In this document: positions 1-13,800 of the stretch, piece after piece
Layout: the number at the start of each line of letters is the position of its first letter
Position numbering within the stretch: position 1 is the first letter of the stretch
NCBI GenBank assembly: GCA_003260075.1
Contig: QLIY01000606.1
Location: 35,900 to 99,899 of the forward strand
Direction: 5' to 3'
Origin: Phallusia mammillata
Lineage: Eukaryota; Chordata; Ascidiacea; Phlebobranchia; Ascidiidae
DNA length: 64,000 nt
The notes under the pieces: model-generated
The model's input: the letters and a program-made list of their open reading frames with translations, nothing else
Database searches by the model: none
What the model was told of the DNA's origin: nothing
Position numbers and translations under genes: made by a program

Positions 1-1424
1 CCAACTACACGATGCTTTTCCTGTGTTGTTTTATGCCGCCCGCGACACAGCTCGCCAGAACTACGTGTCGACTTCGCTGATTGGCGGTTTGTGGTGAAGT
101 ATCGCCCTCAGGCGCCTGGAGTGTCATTGCGCACGACTGCAAAGGCATCGTCTTCGTTCTTGTGCCATTGCCATCTATGCCATGCGCGACTTGTTGCTGC
201 TTTTTCAGTTGGTCTCACTTTGCAAGTTATGTTTTACGGCGTGTGCTAGTCGTTAAAAACCGGTGTTACGCCCCCAAAAAGTGACTGGTGCCGCCGGGAA
301 CGACTGTTGTGCCCACTACAAACAAAATCCATGCTACTTGGTTACTTTAGGTAGTTTTTAATTCACTATGCGTTACAAAAGCTGTTTGATGCTTCATAGT
401 GACCACAATTTAGCGTAAGATGGATGTACGCTTTTTGTTCAAGATTCCAAAAGTAAACATTTAGCGCAACATGAACATTTTTTCGAAATTTTAGTTTATT
501 TTTCTCGTCCAAATTAAAGTGATTTGAAGGGTTTAAAAATGAGTAAGGGTTGCCTGAATGTGTGTGAATTTAGCGTTGCTGTGGAAGTCCTTGACCTTTG
601 TATTCTCCTTGCCGCCCTTTCTAGAAGGAATGTTCGGTTGCTTCTTATCCATTCTTAGAAACAAGTTTTAGAAATGTTCTATAATTGCTGTTTGCTGCAT
701 CAAGGTAACCAAAAAACCCGCAGTTTTGCATTTAACCAGTTGGACAAATCTCTTACACTACAAGTGGTTCAACCCAACAAATTCGAAACAAAACAAAACT
801 TCGTCGTTTGTTTTGCCTTGCTTTCTCGTGCCTGAGTTATAAAACGCATTGGGCCACGCGTAGTGTATCACCCAGCATCATTTGATTGACGTGTCCGGTG
901 TAGGTGTCACACGAACAGCCCCAACACGTCCACTTATCAAACTCTTCCCCACTTTAAACCATTGTCCGCCATCGCCTTCCGTTACGTCACAATACCATCA
1001 ACAATCACCATCCCTCAAAAGTTTGTCGCAGGTCTCCTGAGGTGATGTTTATGTTAGTCGAACAACCCCAATGTTTGCCCATTGTGTTTTTGCCAACTGA
1101 CAGTAGTATACCGTGTGTGTGAGAACCTTTGGCAAATTGGGTTTCAGCTTTTCATCTAGGTTAGCGGTCTTGTTCCCCTCATAAGCTTTAAACGCATAAA
1201 CAACAAAAAATACAACTTTACGATTGGTAACTGTACTTTCGTAAGCATGACGTCACACTACGTTATTATGTCGTCACGCAATTTTCGTCAACAAGTATAT
1301 TATGTGCCTACATGCACTTTTCTGCACGAACCGTTACCATAAAAACGTAAACAGAGCACAACATTTACAATCGTTTGCGTTTCGCTTGGATGCGTTACGT
1401 TGTGGTCAGCTGACTTGTGTGAAC

Positions 1425-1453
1425 TCACGTGACCCCAGTACCAGTCACGTGAC
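1425..1453. promoter_or_regulatory. Paired CACGTG E-box palindromes
   Basis: The nine-base word TCACGTGAC occurs at 1425-1433 and again at 1445-1453, exactly 20 bp apart (about two helical turns). A further TCACG core lies just downstream. CACGTG is the core bound by bHLH-ZIP factors of the USF, MITF/TFE and MYC/MAX type. The paired, in-phase arrangement suggests a cis-regulatory element, but I cannot assign a target gene or show activity. Confidence 0.35.
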
Positions 1454-3086
1454 AAGAGTCGTCACGCGTATGTGGGGTGAAGCAGTGGCATGAAGCCACG
1501 GGATTGGACTGAAGTGTTATGTGTGTTTGATCGCGCATTGCTACCACGATGTTTGTTGGACCGGAATGACTTGTGTGGGTGTGTGTTATGTAATATGGAC
1601 TGCAACGACGGCAAAACCAAAAAAATCTTGTGTATTTATGCGTCGACTTTCCCGGGGATTCCTAAAAGTTACTTCAAAACCGAACTAATCAGACTCTTGC
1701 TAAGTACAGACAGTGTACACTGTTTAAATCTGTGGGTTGGTCGTATGGGTTAATGTAACCACTGCACTACACTCTAGTTTGTTGGGAATAGATCTTTTTG
1801 CAGATGTAAGTTTATGATGTTGGGATTTGCGCATTTTTTGACAATTCAAAAGAATTTTGAGGTTAACTAACCTTCCATAAAACTGATTAAAATCTCACTC
1901 AAATCCCGCAACTGTCGAACACAGGTGGTGGTTACGTAATTGTACTAAAAAGGCTACCGAAAACTACTGATAAACAAATCACCCAGTTGCTTGTTGTTGC
2001 GAAGAAGCTACTACATAGTAAGGTGGATACGATTATGAAAATTAGTAAATGCTTCCCCTACAAAGTTTGTTGTTGCGTGGCAACGTGGTTTTACAGTAAT
2101 TTCAAGGTTTGTACGTCGACTTAGGTAAGGTTTAATTCATATTTGTCGACACTCCTAATTATCTTTGTATAATTGCAACTACCTAAGGGAGGTATCTTGC
2201 TGCCCCCGGCATACTGTTTGTTGGTTTTCGATGCGTTGTGCCGTAATTGTGGTTAAATAAGATGTAATTATGGTAAACCTGATTTCGATACATAAGCCTT
2301 GAGTGTTGTAGGCTGGATGTACGTAGCATATGCGAAGTATTACTTGAGATGTGCAAAATATTTTCAAATCTGCTTATTTTAGTTTTTTGTACCAAACCAA
2401 CCTGACAAACCTTTAAATTTTCGACTGTATGTTTATGTGTGATTGTATCGAACTGGTGACGTAATGCTGGTTGTATGTTTTGGGGAATATTACTTTTGTC
2501 ACTTTATATATTTACATTTGTCATGCGAAGGCATTAAGAGCGATAAACGTAACGTTAATAAACCAGTTACTATGGTGTGTTTAAACCGTTTAGATTTGGC
2601 GTTAAAAGGTAATAAAAAGTCTTGGTTTAAACAAAACTTACTGGTAGTATTTGTAATTCGTCAAAGTACTTAGGTAAAAAACACAAAAATTACTGTCAAA
2701 AAACAGTCCAAAATCTAAAATTTGAACTTTAAATCATCGATCACACTTAAAACGCACGAAAACAATGACACTATTCTAGAACGTATGACGTAACAAACAG
2801 CTTTTCATTGACCTTGCACAGGAGCAAAACCTGAGAACAAACGGCCACTGTCTGTGCGCAATACACGCCTATGTTACGTCACAGTGGTGTCTGTTACGCA
2901 CGAGCAGTTTCTCCTTACACGCAGACTGGATGGAAAATTGCGCGCAAGTTATTTTGCGGGTAATCTCAGCACGCACGGCCACGCAAACTGCTTTTTTTAG
3001 TCCAAAAATCGACGTAAATAGTATTTCAGTCCGTTTATAGTAACTGTAACCGTGTTTTTTTTAGTATTTTTATTCCCCTGTTACAC

Positions 3087-3142
3087 TTTTACGTACGAAA
3101 CACACGGCCCTTAATTTTACGTACGAAACACACGGCCCTTAA
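3087..3142 (+). repeat. Perfect 28-bp tandem duplication
   Basis: A 28-bp unit beginning TTTTACGTACG and ending CCCTTAA occurs twice without mismatch at 3087-3114 and 3115-3142. It is head to tail with no spacer and no homopolymer run between the copies. It therefore looks like an ordinary recent tandem duplication, unlike the run-joined duplications elsewhere. Confidence 0.85.
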
Positions 3143-6100
3143 TAATTGGTTTCAGATGCGGCAACTCAATTGAAAATACTGTTGCGATATATTCCAACAC
3201 TTTTCTCTTAAAGTTTTTACTATTACATACTGTTACACTTAGCACGTGTGTTATCAAGGCATATATTTACGATGCTGCATGCAATGTTGTGTTCATCTAT
3301 ACAACGTTAATTATAATACCCTATCTTTTTGCAATAAATCGATTTTAATTTTTCAAAAAGGCAGGGACATCCTTGTTAATAACTGGACGGCTTGTGTCGT
3401 ATATAGGGAATACCTAATGATATATAGCCACAGCAATTTTTAAAATGTTTACAATATAAAAGTATGCAAGGTATTAAATTCTTTGTCTTGTATTTGTGTT
3501 TCCAAAAGTCTGTATCGATTGCGTTGAACGGTACAAATGAACATGCAGCATATATTTGATCACAAATCGCAAACTTGTATAATTTATCGCACTTGTTGAC
3601 CGCATTACTGCAAAGGCAAGCGATTTTCCTTGACTTGAGGGAGTGTAGGTTGCACTTTGTCTGTTTGCGAGAAATAAGCTTTCCTTCTTATCAACTGTTC
3701 CGGTTTTAAAACTCGTTTTACGTCGCATTAACATAACGCCTATTTCCTATTTTCTTGTCGCTACAATATCGTTTTATGGTACTTCGTTAAAATGTCGATA
3801 GCTTCTCCGTTTTCAGGCCTTGTTGAATTTAATTAAATCACGGTAATGAAAGACGGTTCTAGCTGACATTTCGTTTCTATTAAGTCACAAAAGAGGTTAG
3901 TGACGTTTTTGGTGTAACGTCAATGGAAATGGATAATATTAAAAACGAACTACCACATTCAATACGTTAAATCAATTAGCCTTGAATGAAAATCACGCCA
4001 TTTGGGGGCTATGGCATTTTTTTTCGATTCCTACGTGCCTGTTACTCGGTTATTTTAAACCAAGAGCATAAACAGCATCAAAAATTCTCGTATGGGGTAT
4101 CACAAAAGGTGTTTTCCCCTGTACGCCACTAAAAGTTTGCAAATAAACATTTAAAAGGCAAGTGCGCCGTTAAATAGGTCTTTTAGGGTATAAATAACCT
4201 CACAATCCCTTCCAAGCCGCTTTGGCAGGTGTTCGGGGATTTGCGTTGCCCTCATGCGGTTTTAACTTTGAGAGAAATATTGGTCGTATATTTGGAACAG
4301 CGTCTCTTATCCCGGGGTCCAAGGCCATAAGGGGACCAAGATGTGCTTTTCAGGGGCGCGCGGGATAGACAAACAATAAAACTCTTTGGTCTTTTGTTTA
4401 CAAGTTCACCAGGATCAGTTTAAGGGGATTTAACAGACATAATTGTACCATAATTGTAAGGGTTATTTTACTACACTGATGAAGGCCAACCTAAATACGG
4501 CGGTCAAACGTCGGTAAAAAGACACATTTGCATGTAGAGTTGGTATCGAAAATCCAAGCTCGGCGTGGCATCTCGGTTTGTTGTTATAACAGTTGATTGC
4601 AGAGGCAACACTCTTCCGAGTTTCGTTGTACCAACCGCAAACACAATACTCCACATCGATCGGGTCTGTGTAGCACCGGACCGAACGCCCTGGGCGATTT
4701 GTTTTAACCAGAAAACCCTCACTGACTGCGGCAAATCTTGAAGTCTTGAAAAAACATAACGCACAAACCTTGAATTTTTTTTGTGTGAAAAATAACAGTG
4801 GTTCTCAATTAAGGTTACATTTAACGTGAGGTGCTGAATCAGACTTGCTTTGGGGTAAATGTTAAAAGGAAACATTTTAAAAGTGTTGGATTATTACATC
4901 AAAGTAACAATTGGTCAAATTTTGTTTTTCAAGTCGTTCAATGGTAAAACAAAAACAAAAAAGATAAAGAAACTCCTGGTTTACGTATAGTTTAACTAAA
5001 AATTCACTATGGCATACACTTTGATACATATTTTAAAACAATACACACTTACAATTTACATGTGACCAAACCTATAACCCCTTCTCTACATATACTTGCA
5101 TTTTAACCCAGTTCTCTTTTGGCCTACAAACCTCAAACTTTACACTAGGGCTTAAGAAAATCTCACCTCCGGAAAACAGTAGTGTTATAATCCCCATTTA
5201 CGCATGACCTAGCAAGTAGTCTGTTTAGTTCCCATGCATTTCGGCATGCGCGCCTCCCGCCAGGTAATTGCCACTCTTTGTTTGCAATCAGACAGGAAAC
5301 AATTGTTGTGCGCGAACTTGCCCTCGGTGTAACTTCTTCCGGTCTGATCGCAAAGTCCCTGGTGCGGTGGTGGAAAGTGGGAGCGTTTGAAAAGGTCAAC
5401 GTATTCCAAGGCAATAAAGTACTTTGGGTTTTGGAAATTAAACTAACTCCTATCGTATTGGCTTAGTAAATAAGTGATCGGTTTATAGTTAAATTTCGTG
5501 TAGTAACTTGAATTCGTTTTGTGTTAATACAGACCAGTATATCCTTACAAAACATGTTAACTTTCTAATAGTTACTGGCATTTGAATACTTTCACTAAAA
5601 TATGTTAATTTGATACATTTCATATTACGTAACCTATACGTCTGTCTGTAGTATGAAATATAATACATTAAAAAAGGCGTGTTTGGTTCAAAAAACATCA
5701 AAAAACATCTCGAGATGAAATGTTAAGATTATTAACCCCATAGGTTTGTCAAAGATTTGTGTTTTGATCATAGTAATGATTTCTATAATCTGTATTTTGC
5801 CTGCGGGCTGTACAAAAACCACGGACAAAAAATCTTTGCTTTTCTATATGCGTCCTTGGTGTGACTTTAAAATTCAGACAAACTTTCTTGTAGCGTAGTC
5901 TGACTCACATTTGTAGTAAATACAAGGCATGTAAACAGGGAAGGTTCAATTCAGAGAAAAGCGGAGGGGCTGTACTTGTACCCCCTAACCACCAACCCCT
6001 TAAAACACAGTCAGAAACAGTAGATACAACTATGATTTAGACTAGAAATGTGCTAAATCTGTACACAAAACATAAAAAAGAATCTTCACCTAAAAATGGG

Positions 6101-7267
6101 ACACTTGCATGTTTGTTAAATTCTCGATTTTAATGTATTGTTGGATGTAGTATGAGTTGTCAATGGCCGCTGAACACTACACAGCAATGCTTGGCACTGC
6201 TTGGGCGAAAGAGTTATTGGTTTCCGGGAAGAGATGGCAATGCCGCAATCCTAACTGGCTGTCTGTATATGTGTGATAGTAGTAATGTTTGTGACTCATG
6301 AACAAGATTTTCAAGTCGCGTACAGAACCTGGGTGGGAACTGGGGGCCGCCGTTGGATTAAAAACCACGCGAACCAGTTCTACGCACCGAAATAAGGTCA
6401 CTGTGCTTCTCTTGTTTGTCCGTAATGCGATTAAGTACTGCACGTCACTGCATTCGAATTGGTTTTCTACCTTCGCTTACGTATTACTGCGACAAATCTA
6501 ATATTGTGTCGCTGTTTTTACGTGCTTCAGCCAATTTGTTTGGCGTAACATCCAGAAATAAGGCTTTGGGGATATTGTTTTTTAGTAGATGTAAAAAAAT
6601 GATGATATAATTTACTTAAAACAGTATGAACGAAAACATTTAATACGATTTTGTAAAGTCGAACTTTTGTTGATTACATAACCATGTTTTACGCACGAAA
6701 TACCACTCTAAGTTTCACTATTGGCAAACACACTGATCAACTTTTGAACATAAACAAACAGTATGTGTTGTAGAACACTGTGATTGTTTTCTAGTCATTG
6801 TGAGCAAAACAAGTGATGTTAAATACATTTTTGCGTTCATGGGAATTCTGCCTTGAAGCGTCTGTTTGCGATGGGGCAGGAAAGAACATATACACGCCCC
6901 AGCACGCGAAAACAATGCCAGTCCAGTCACACTAACACAATGTGCGCTGTAATGGATACCATGCCATCCTCTGAGCAATTGCTTTCGATTTGTGCGTGTC
7001 CAGTCAAGCGTGTCCAATTCCGCTCTTTTCCAGGGATGAGTGGGAGTGTTTCTTTTCCTTCTCTTCCCGCTCCTAGCGGTGCGGATTAATTGCGACCCGA
7101 ACTAGCACAATGGAGCAGTTTTTTCACGCCAGTCGCCTTGCTAGGAGCTGTGGAGCGCCGAAAAGTCGCTGGCTCGTGTGTTTGCGCCCTCCCAATGCTG
7201 CTATTAAGCTGCTGCTTGGCTCAAATCGCATTGGCCATTACCACCTTTTTATTGATTCAAGCCACTG

Positions 7268-7500
7268 GAGTTGTTTGGCGTTGTTTAACTTGCCGCCGAT
7301 TGCTCAAACTGCTTACAGCTGCACAAGTTTACCTTGTTGTGTACCTGCAGTGGAGTTAAGGCGTTATGAATACAAGGTCCCCCCCCCCCGAGTTGTTTGG
7401 CGTTGTTTAACTTGCCGCCGATTGCTCAAACTGCTTATAGCTGCACAAGTTTACCTTGATGTGTACCTGCAGTGGAGTTTAGGCGTTATTTATACAAGGT
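7268..7500 (+). repeat. C-run-joined duplication
   Basis: About 111 bp (7268-7378) is repeated at 7390-7500 with several substitutions. The copies are separated only by an 11-base C run at 7379-7389. There are no coding exons inside. This is the leftmost example of the copy/run/copy pattern. Confidence 0.9.
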
Positions 7501-7892
7501 TGTGTGAAGGTCATTGATTTGACGAACCCGCAAAAGGTCACAAATCACTAACCAGATGCCCAGGTGCTTTAAGATGGCATTTGAATGTAAAGTCTCAGAC
7601 ATTGCCGCAATTCAACTGTTAAAATCGGCAAAAAAACGTTATAAACCACAATCAACTTTACAACAGTGTTTCTCAAACCAAAATCCGCGGGTTTAAATGA
7701 CCTGTAAAAAATTTTCGTATCAACGTATTTTTCACTCCATCTTTTAAAATTATTTTACATTTTCCTACACTTAACGGTTAACCCGAGGCAAAATACCAAC
7801 AGAAACTGAAATCCAATGACAAATTGCCCACACAAAGTTTTAAACGTATCGAAACCGGCCGGTTTATCAGGAATTTTCCATTTACCTTTCAG

Positions 7893-10800
7893 GAGCCAAC
7901 AGCCCGAGCAACGAAACCTCAAGGAGACCAGGGGACCGATGGCAGAGCGGATTCATCGGATATTACGCGCAGGGTAAGGGGCTGTATCTATTCATTTGGC
8001 CACTATTGTTCACTGGGCACCAGAAATAATGACTACTAATTTCTGGGAGCTGTTGTGCCTGCACCCATTGTTAGTTTCCGTAGCCGCATGCTATTAGAGG
8101 AATTTCGGCACCACTGTATTTTTAACAGGGACTTTTAATTTTAAACCACCTGTATGTAAATATTTCTTCGGTTAAGTGGGATAAAAGTCCGTTATGGCCA
8201 CTAGAGGCAGACAATTCACAGCTGTGATAACATATAATATGTTAGAGTGTCAATTGAACCACAAAAGGAAAGAGTCCTGCAATTGTTTTTAACCAAAGTG
8301 GAACAGAAATATGCATGTTTGTATCAACTTCACCTCGTTACTATTGAAGTACTGTGCCACAGTATTGATTTTTATGCTAGCTCTGGTATCATGTTTCTAC
8401 TAAGTGATAAGTGACCGTAGAGATCATAGAATGATGTGGTCGCCTTTTCCCGAAGCAAAACTATATGAAAAAAATCGTGTCTGACACAATAAATTCAAAT
8501 TATTAACGGACTTTTTTGAGCCGTTGGTATAAAACACTAAGAGCATCTCAAGACAAGAAAGAACTTAACAACAATAGTCACTCCAACACTAGTTGATGGT
8601 ATTTAAGGCGGGACTAGCTATCATATCTCCAACGCACACTTGAAGTACCACTTAACGCGCATTTAAACTCACTACTAGTTCAGACAGTTCATCCGTTGGT
8701 TTCAAAACAACTTATTGCGACCAGTAGGAAACTTTTATTTCGCTTTTTTGCAATTTAAACATTTTCAATGCCGGACATTTTTAAATGCATAGCTATGCAA
8801 CCACATTAAATAAAGCATTATGTCTATATTTAGTTGGTAAAATTTCTTGTTGCTGGCATTTCAGGACTGCAAAATACAATAGCAAGTATGTTTCATTATG
8901 AAAGTTTGCAAAATTTGCTTCAACATTAAAATGTCAGGGTGTAAACTTTAAACTTGGGTTTGATGTTACATTGTAAATGAGTGTAATTAATATAACAATC
9001 TGTCATTTTCTGGTCTTCCTGTCTGTTGACCGGTAAAAGGAAATTGCCTGCTATCACATTGGCTGTTGTGATTAGTGTGGTCAATTAATTCTCACAGGCA
9101 TTACTATAGAAAATACACAATTCCGTTAACCAACATTCAGCACATTATGACCAGTTTAACACCTCCTATTCATGGCCACTTTAGTTTTGTGATTATTGAA
9201 TGTATCTATCTTAAACAAAGTGCAAATATTATTATGGTTTTGTACACTTTTGCACAAAACAATATGTCAATGCTAATGTTGTTATTCAGATGACTCACAT
9301 GTAGTAATTGATTAAAAATTTGTTAGCAGCTAAAGAGGAAGCTGGAAAACAATAACATGCCGGGTTCAATGATGAAAAGTAACAACAGTTTGTTAAATGG
9401 CTGTGACTCTGGAGTGCCATCTGGTGGAAATGTGTCGGGAGATTTTATGTCCAACCAACAATTTGAGTTTGGAGGCAGCAATGGACAAGACACTGCTAAG
9501 AAGATGAAAATGGACTCAAATCAACCATTCATGGGAAATGGCCAACAAGGTATTATATTTACACATAAATTGATTAAATATTTACCAAAAGCTTAAACAC
9601 ATGTACATTTTACTCACTATAACTATTTTTAAATTTTAAATTAATTCTTTCAATTAAATTGACAAAATACCAAAGATATACACACATATAGATTTTGTTT
9701 ACAAATATTTTAAAGTTTTACCCTAATAAAAATAATTGTCACAGATATAACACATATTTATTTATGCAAAATAGTTAAAAAACTTGCATTAAATTTAGAA
9801 CTTTATGTTTTTATTGCCCCCCCCCCTTGTTACCTACACACATATAGATTTTGTTTACAAATATTTTAAAGTTTTATCCTAATAAAAATAATTGTCACAG
9901 ATATAACACATATTTATTTGTGCAAAATAGTTAAAAAAACTTACATAAAATTTAGAACTTTATGTTTTTGATTATCATCTATCTCTGTAAATTTTAAACA
10001 AATACTTTTATCTTAAAGGTGGTGTAGGTAACAACCATTCATCTGGAAATGTGTCGAGTCTTTCCGTTCAAATTGTTCAACAGTTTAACAGCAGCGAACA
10101 ACAACCGAGAATTGAAACTACTGTTAATGTGAACACCAGCATAAATTCAACCAACATGGGCAATTCGGGTAAATTGGGTTAACTTGTGTTCCTTTAATTT
10201 TAGGTCATAAATGATATTTATAACACACTTCTTTTGTTGAAATGTTTAAAATATTGAAATTCTTCAATAAGACTGGGTTACAGAAAATTTTTCTGTTTTG
10301 AATTTACAAAAAAATAATTTGAAATTTATAAAATTAGGATTTTTTTGTATGAATTTGAAACTTGAGTATCTTACTAAATCTAAAACTACAAAAAAATTTG
10401 ATGTGTTGTCAGATACATTTGCAAATAATCAACTTTTGATATTTCCAAAATTTTTAACTCTAATTTATTACAGATGGTCAATCGGTCAGTGTTAACGTCG
10501 GTTCAAAAGGAATCAAGCAAGAGATGGGCAGCCAGGAAAATGGTGGCCACACGAATCAAAACACGTTTGGAAACAACGCAAACATGGGTATGCCCACCGG
10601 AGGTCAGACTGAACAGATCACTGAAAAAATGCTTGACGGCATCTCGGACCTAATTCCTGATGAAGGGATTGACCTTGAGGTAGGACATATTAAACATAGT
10701 TTCTGTTCATAAAAAAGTTTATTTCCAGGGTTAAAATACTTTTTCATAAGTATGGTGTTTGAAAAAGAGACTAAAATGCGTCTATAGCAAAATTTACTTG

Positions 10801-13800
10801 TCTTCTGCCTTTGGTGTAATGGTCTACTTATTCTCTGAATTCTACCTGCCATAAAGTTTTACTCGTAAAAATATCAGTGATGTAGAATAAAGTGTAGATT
10901 TTTTTGATTGCATATTTTCATTTTTAACAAACCTTCAAGTACTTAAAACCCTTAATGGCAGTTTAAAGCTGTTTCTTGATTCATAAAGAAGTCTAACACT
11001 TCTGAGATAGTTACACACGCTTGGGGTGCAATATCACAATTAACTTTATCATGAAAGAATAATAACAAAAATGCAGTAAAATTCTACCGCTGTATGTGTG
11101 TGTGATCATTTGTATTGTTTAGGCCTCATGAATAATTTATAACTTTGCTATGCAGACATGGTGGGATGAATTGACGAGGAACAGTGCTGAAGATGATTTC
11201 GATCTGCCTGGACAAGCACCACCTCCTCAACAAAGTAATATGACCCAACAAAACCAGGAGGCAACCACAATTAACAACGAACAACAACAGGGCGATCACT
11301 CTATTGGCAATCAACAGGTTAGTGCTGTTTGTAGTTTTTACTGGGGTGCCTGAGTCCTTAAAAGGTTTTTATTTTAAAGTATGTATGGAAAACAAATTCA
11401 AAGGCGTAATGTTCATACAGAAGATTTTGATCGCATACCCAATTCGGCAAGGATTTTATTTTTATGTAATTAACCACAATTATTAACTAGAGTTTTCATA
11501 TCAAATGTTTTCATAACAAATGAGGCTTTGTATTCACATTCCATACAATATCATATTTTATGCAATTGGTGAGAACCATTTATATTTGGCAAAAAGCTTG
11601 CCCAAAAATGTTAAACTTTATACACTTAGCAACACTATTCTGCTATTTAAACAATAAAACAGTTAACTCCCAAAAAATGATTTGCATTTTTTAATGTACA
11701 TACCTTTGAAAAATCTCCCCATTTGCCCAAAAATAAACTCAGCCTCAATAAACTTGACTTTTTTATACTGTAAATGTTACAATATGAAAGAATAAATAGG
11801 CCTTACACATGTAAATACCAGTACAAGTGGAAAAAGCTGGTTTAAATTACATGGAAGCGCTTTGTGATAAATCAATCACCACGACATTTGAAAGATGATC
11901 ATGTGAAAACGCGAACATAGTGCCTGAACCATTTCCTAAAACAACTCAATGTTAATGTCAGAGTCACGCACAACGTAGTAAATGAATAATGTGTAATCTT
12001 GTATGCATATTAGATCAAATGTACTGGCACAAATTTTTACCAACATGTTTTCTGGAATGAAAACTACAATAAGAAGGTCATCAAAAGCTCGTAATAAAGT
12101 GAAATATATTAACAATTTCTTGTGCCATGATAAATAAAAGCACAAAAATCTAGTCCTTTAGTTTGCTGTTTGCAAATGTATGTTTATTTTGGTAAAAAAC
12201 ATCATATTTAAAAAAAAAAACTTCGAAAAGTAATTTTGTGAATTTTTGTGACAGAACTCCAAGGAGAACACATTCCAGTGCAAAACCGAGAAAGTCGACT
12301 TTCTTTCATTTGGCCAGGAAGCCGCAAACGAAGTGTCTAGCACGCAGGACATTTTCAACAGCAACAACAACGCGTCAAACAATGCAATGTTCTCCGAAGC
12401 ACCTGTTAACGGCTGTGGAAACGATAAATCACCTTTCGGTCAAAACCATCAACAAAATCACCAGCCAAACCAGACAAACCATCCGAACACGGCCACCAGC
12501 AGCAATTTGACAAGCCCTCATATTCACAGGTAAAAATTTTGCAATAAAGCAAGCTGATAGGTTTCACGTGGATTTAGGTTTTAAAAAATGATACACATTT
12601 AAGTATTAAAATAGTTGCTTAATTGTGCACCTCAGTTAAAACTGATATTACAATAGGCATTTACACACTCTTCGACCACTAAGGTCTCATCAGTGCAGCT
12701 TGTTGGCTAGTGTAGCCATCCAATGGCACTCCAGTTTGTTGGGAGTAACAGGTCAAAACAGTTTGCACTCTCTGCAGCTTATCATCTATTGGCTTGATGG
12801 TATCACAAATGGGCATTTACATTAAATAAAGCGATGTTACATGCATTTCCATGTGGCAGGGGGAATTCAGAAAAAGTCTACCTTGTTGTGGACTTTGTAA
12901 CCCGTTAGTGGTCTATTTTAGGCTGGGTATTAATGCTTAGTGGTATCCAACAATGTCTGCCATATCAGCTGCACATGTTAGCTTTTGGTAGGGTTTAAGA
13001 ATCGCAAAAGCAGAAGAGTGTTTGTTTTTGCAGGCTGAGTGTTTCTGTGAACTCAAAATTCAACATGAATCAACAAGAGCAACAACAACCACAGCAACAA
13101 CAACAACCACCACAGCAACAACAACAGCAACAGCAGCAGCAGCAACAACAGCAGGCTCGTCCAATGCCACACAACCCCATGCCAAGCATGAACCGAACAA
13201 CCCCCAACTCCACAAAACTACCAGATGTAACCCCAAGACTCTCCCATCCACCAAACATGAATAAATCTGTCTCATCATCCCCAGTTTCATATTCGGTCTC
13301 CCACCAACCCCACCCCGGAATAGCCGGGTCCGACCCCCCTTCATCATTCTACGGTTCCATGCCTCTGCAGTCGCAAATGAGTGCTCCATCTGCTGGGCAT
13401 CCTGAAATGCAACGACAGCAACGATCACATCTCCCGCTCTCGACTTCGCAGAATTTGCAACAGCAGTTCATGGGAAACCACCCAACGCATCATCACCCCT
13501 TACCTAACATGGGGCAAAACATGGGGAACCAGGGAATGTCCAAGGCTAAACAGTTGAAGGAATTGGCTGACAAACAAAGACCTGGAGGTAGAAATTATAA
13601 CCTTAACGTTTTTGCATTATGATCTTAACATTTTTGGCTGTTTTGTGTGTGTTTTCTTTAGTCAAATTTTAGTTAAATACACATAAAAAAAGTTGAAAAA
13701 AGTCAATATATTTGTGTGGGTGATTTGTAAATGGTACTACCTTTTTGATTCTTTTTATTGCCAATGGTAAATATTTCTTTGAAGTTTACAGTTTTAAACA

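Larger units (their letters stand above)
1..7892. other. Upstream non-coding region
   Basis: I see no exon I can defend here. Open frames are short, lack similarity I recognise and have no consistent splice context. The region lies 5' of the first recognised Mastermind-like exon, so it is either intron 1 or the upstream regulatory region of that gene. It holds several CRE-like TGACG motifs (for example near 1248 and 1272), a pair of CACGTG palindromes, a short perfect tandem duplication and one C-run-joined duplication. These are listed separately. Confidence 0.5.

Noticed and set aside
6853-7359. Overlapping plus-strand frames of 78-135 codons near 7 kb
   Set aside because: The longest crosses a C-run duplication and repeats itself because of it; no motif or splice support.
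13060-13428. Minus-strand 122-codon open frame
   Set aside because: It is the antisense shadow of the polyglutamine exon of the Mastermind-like gene, giving Val/Ala/Cys-rich repeats.
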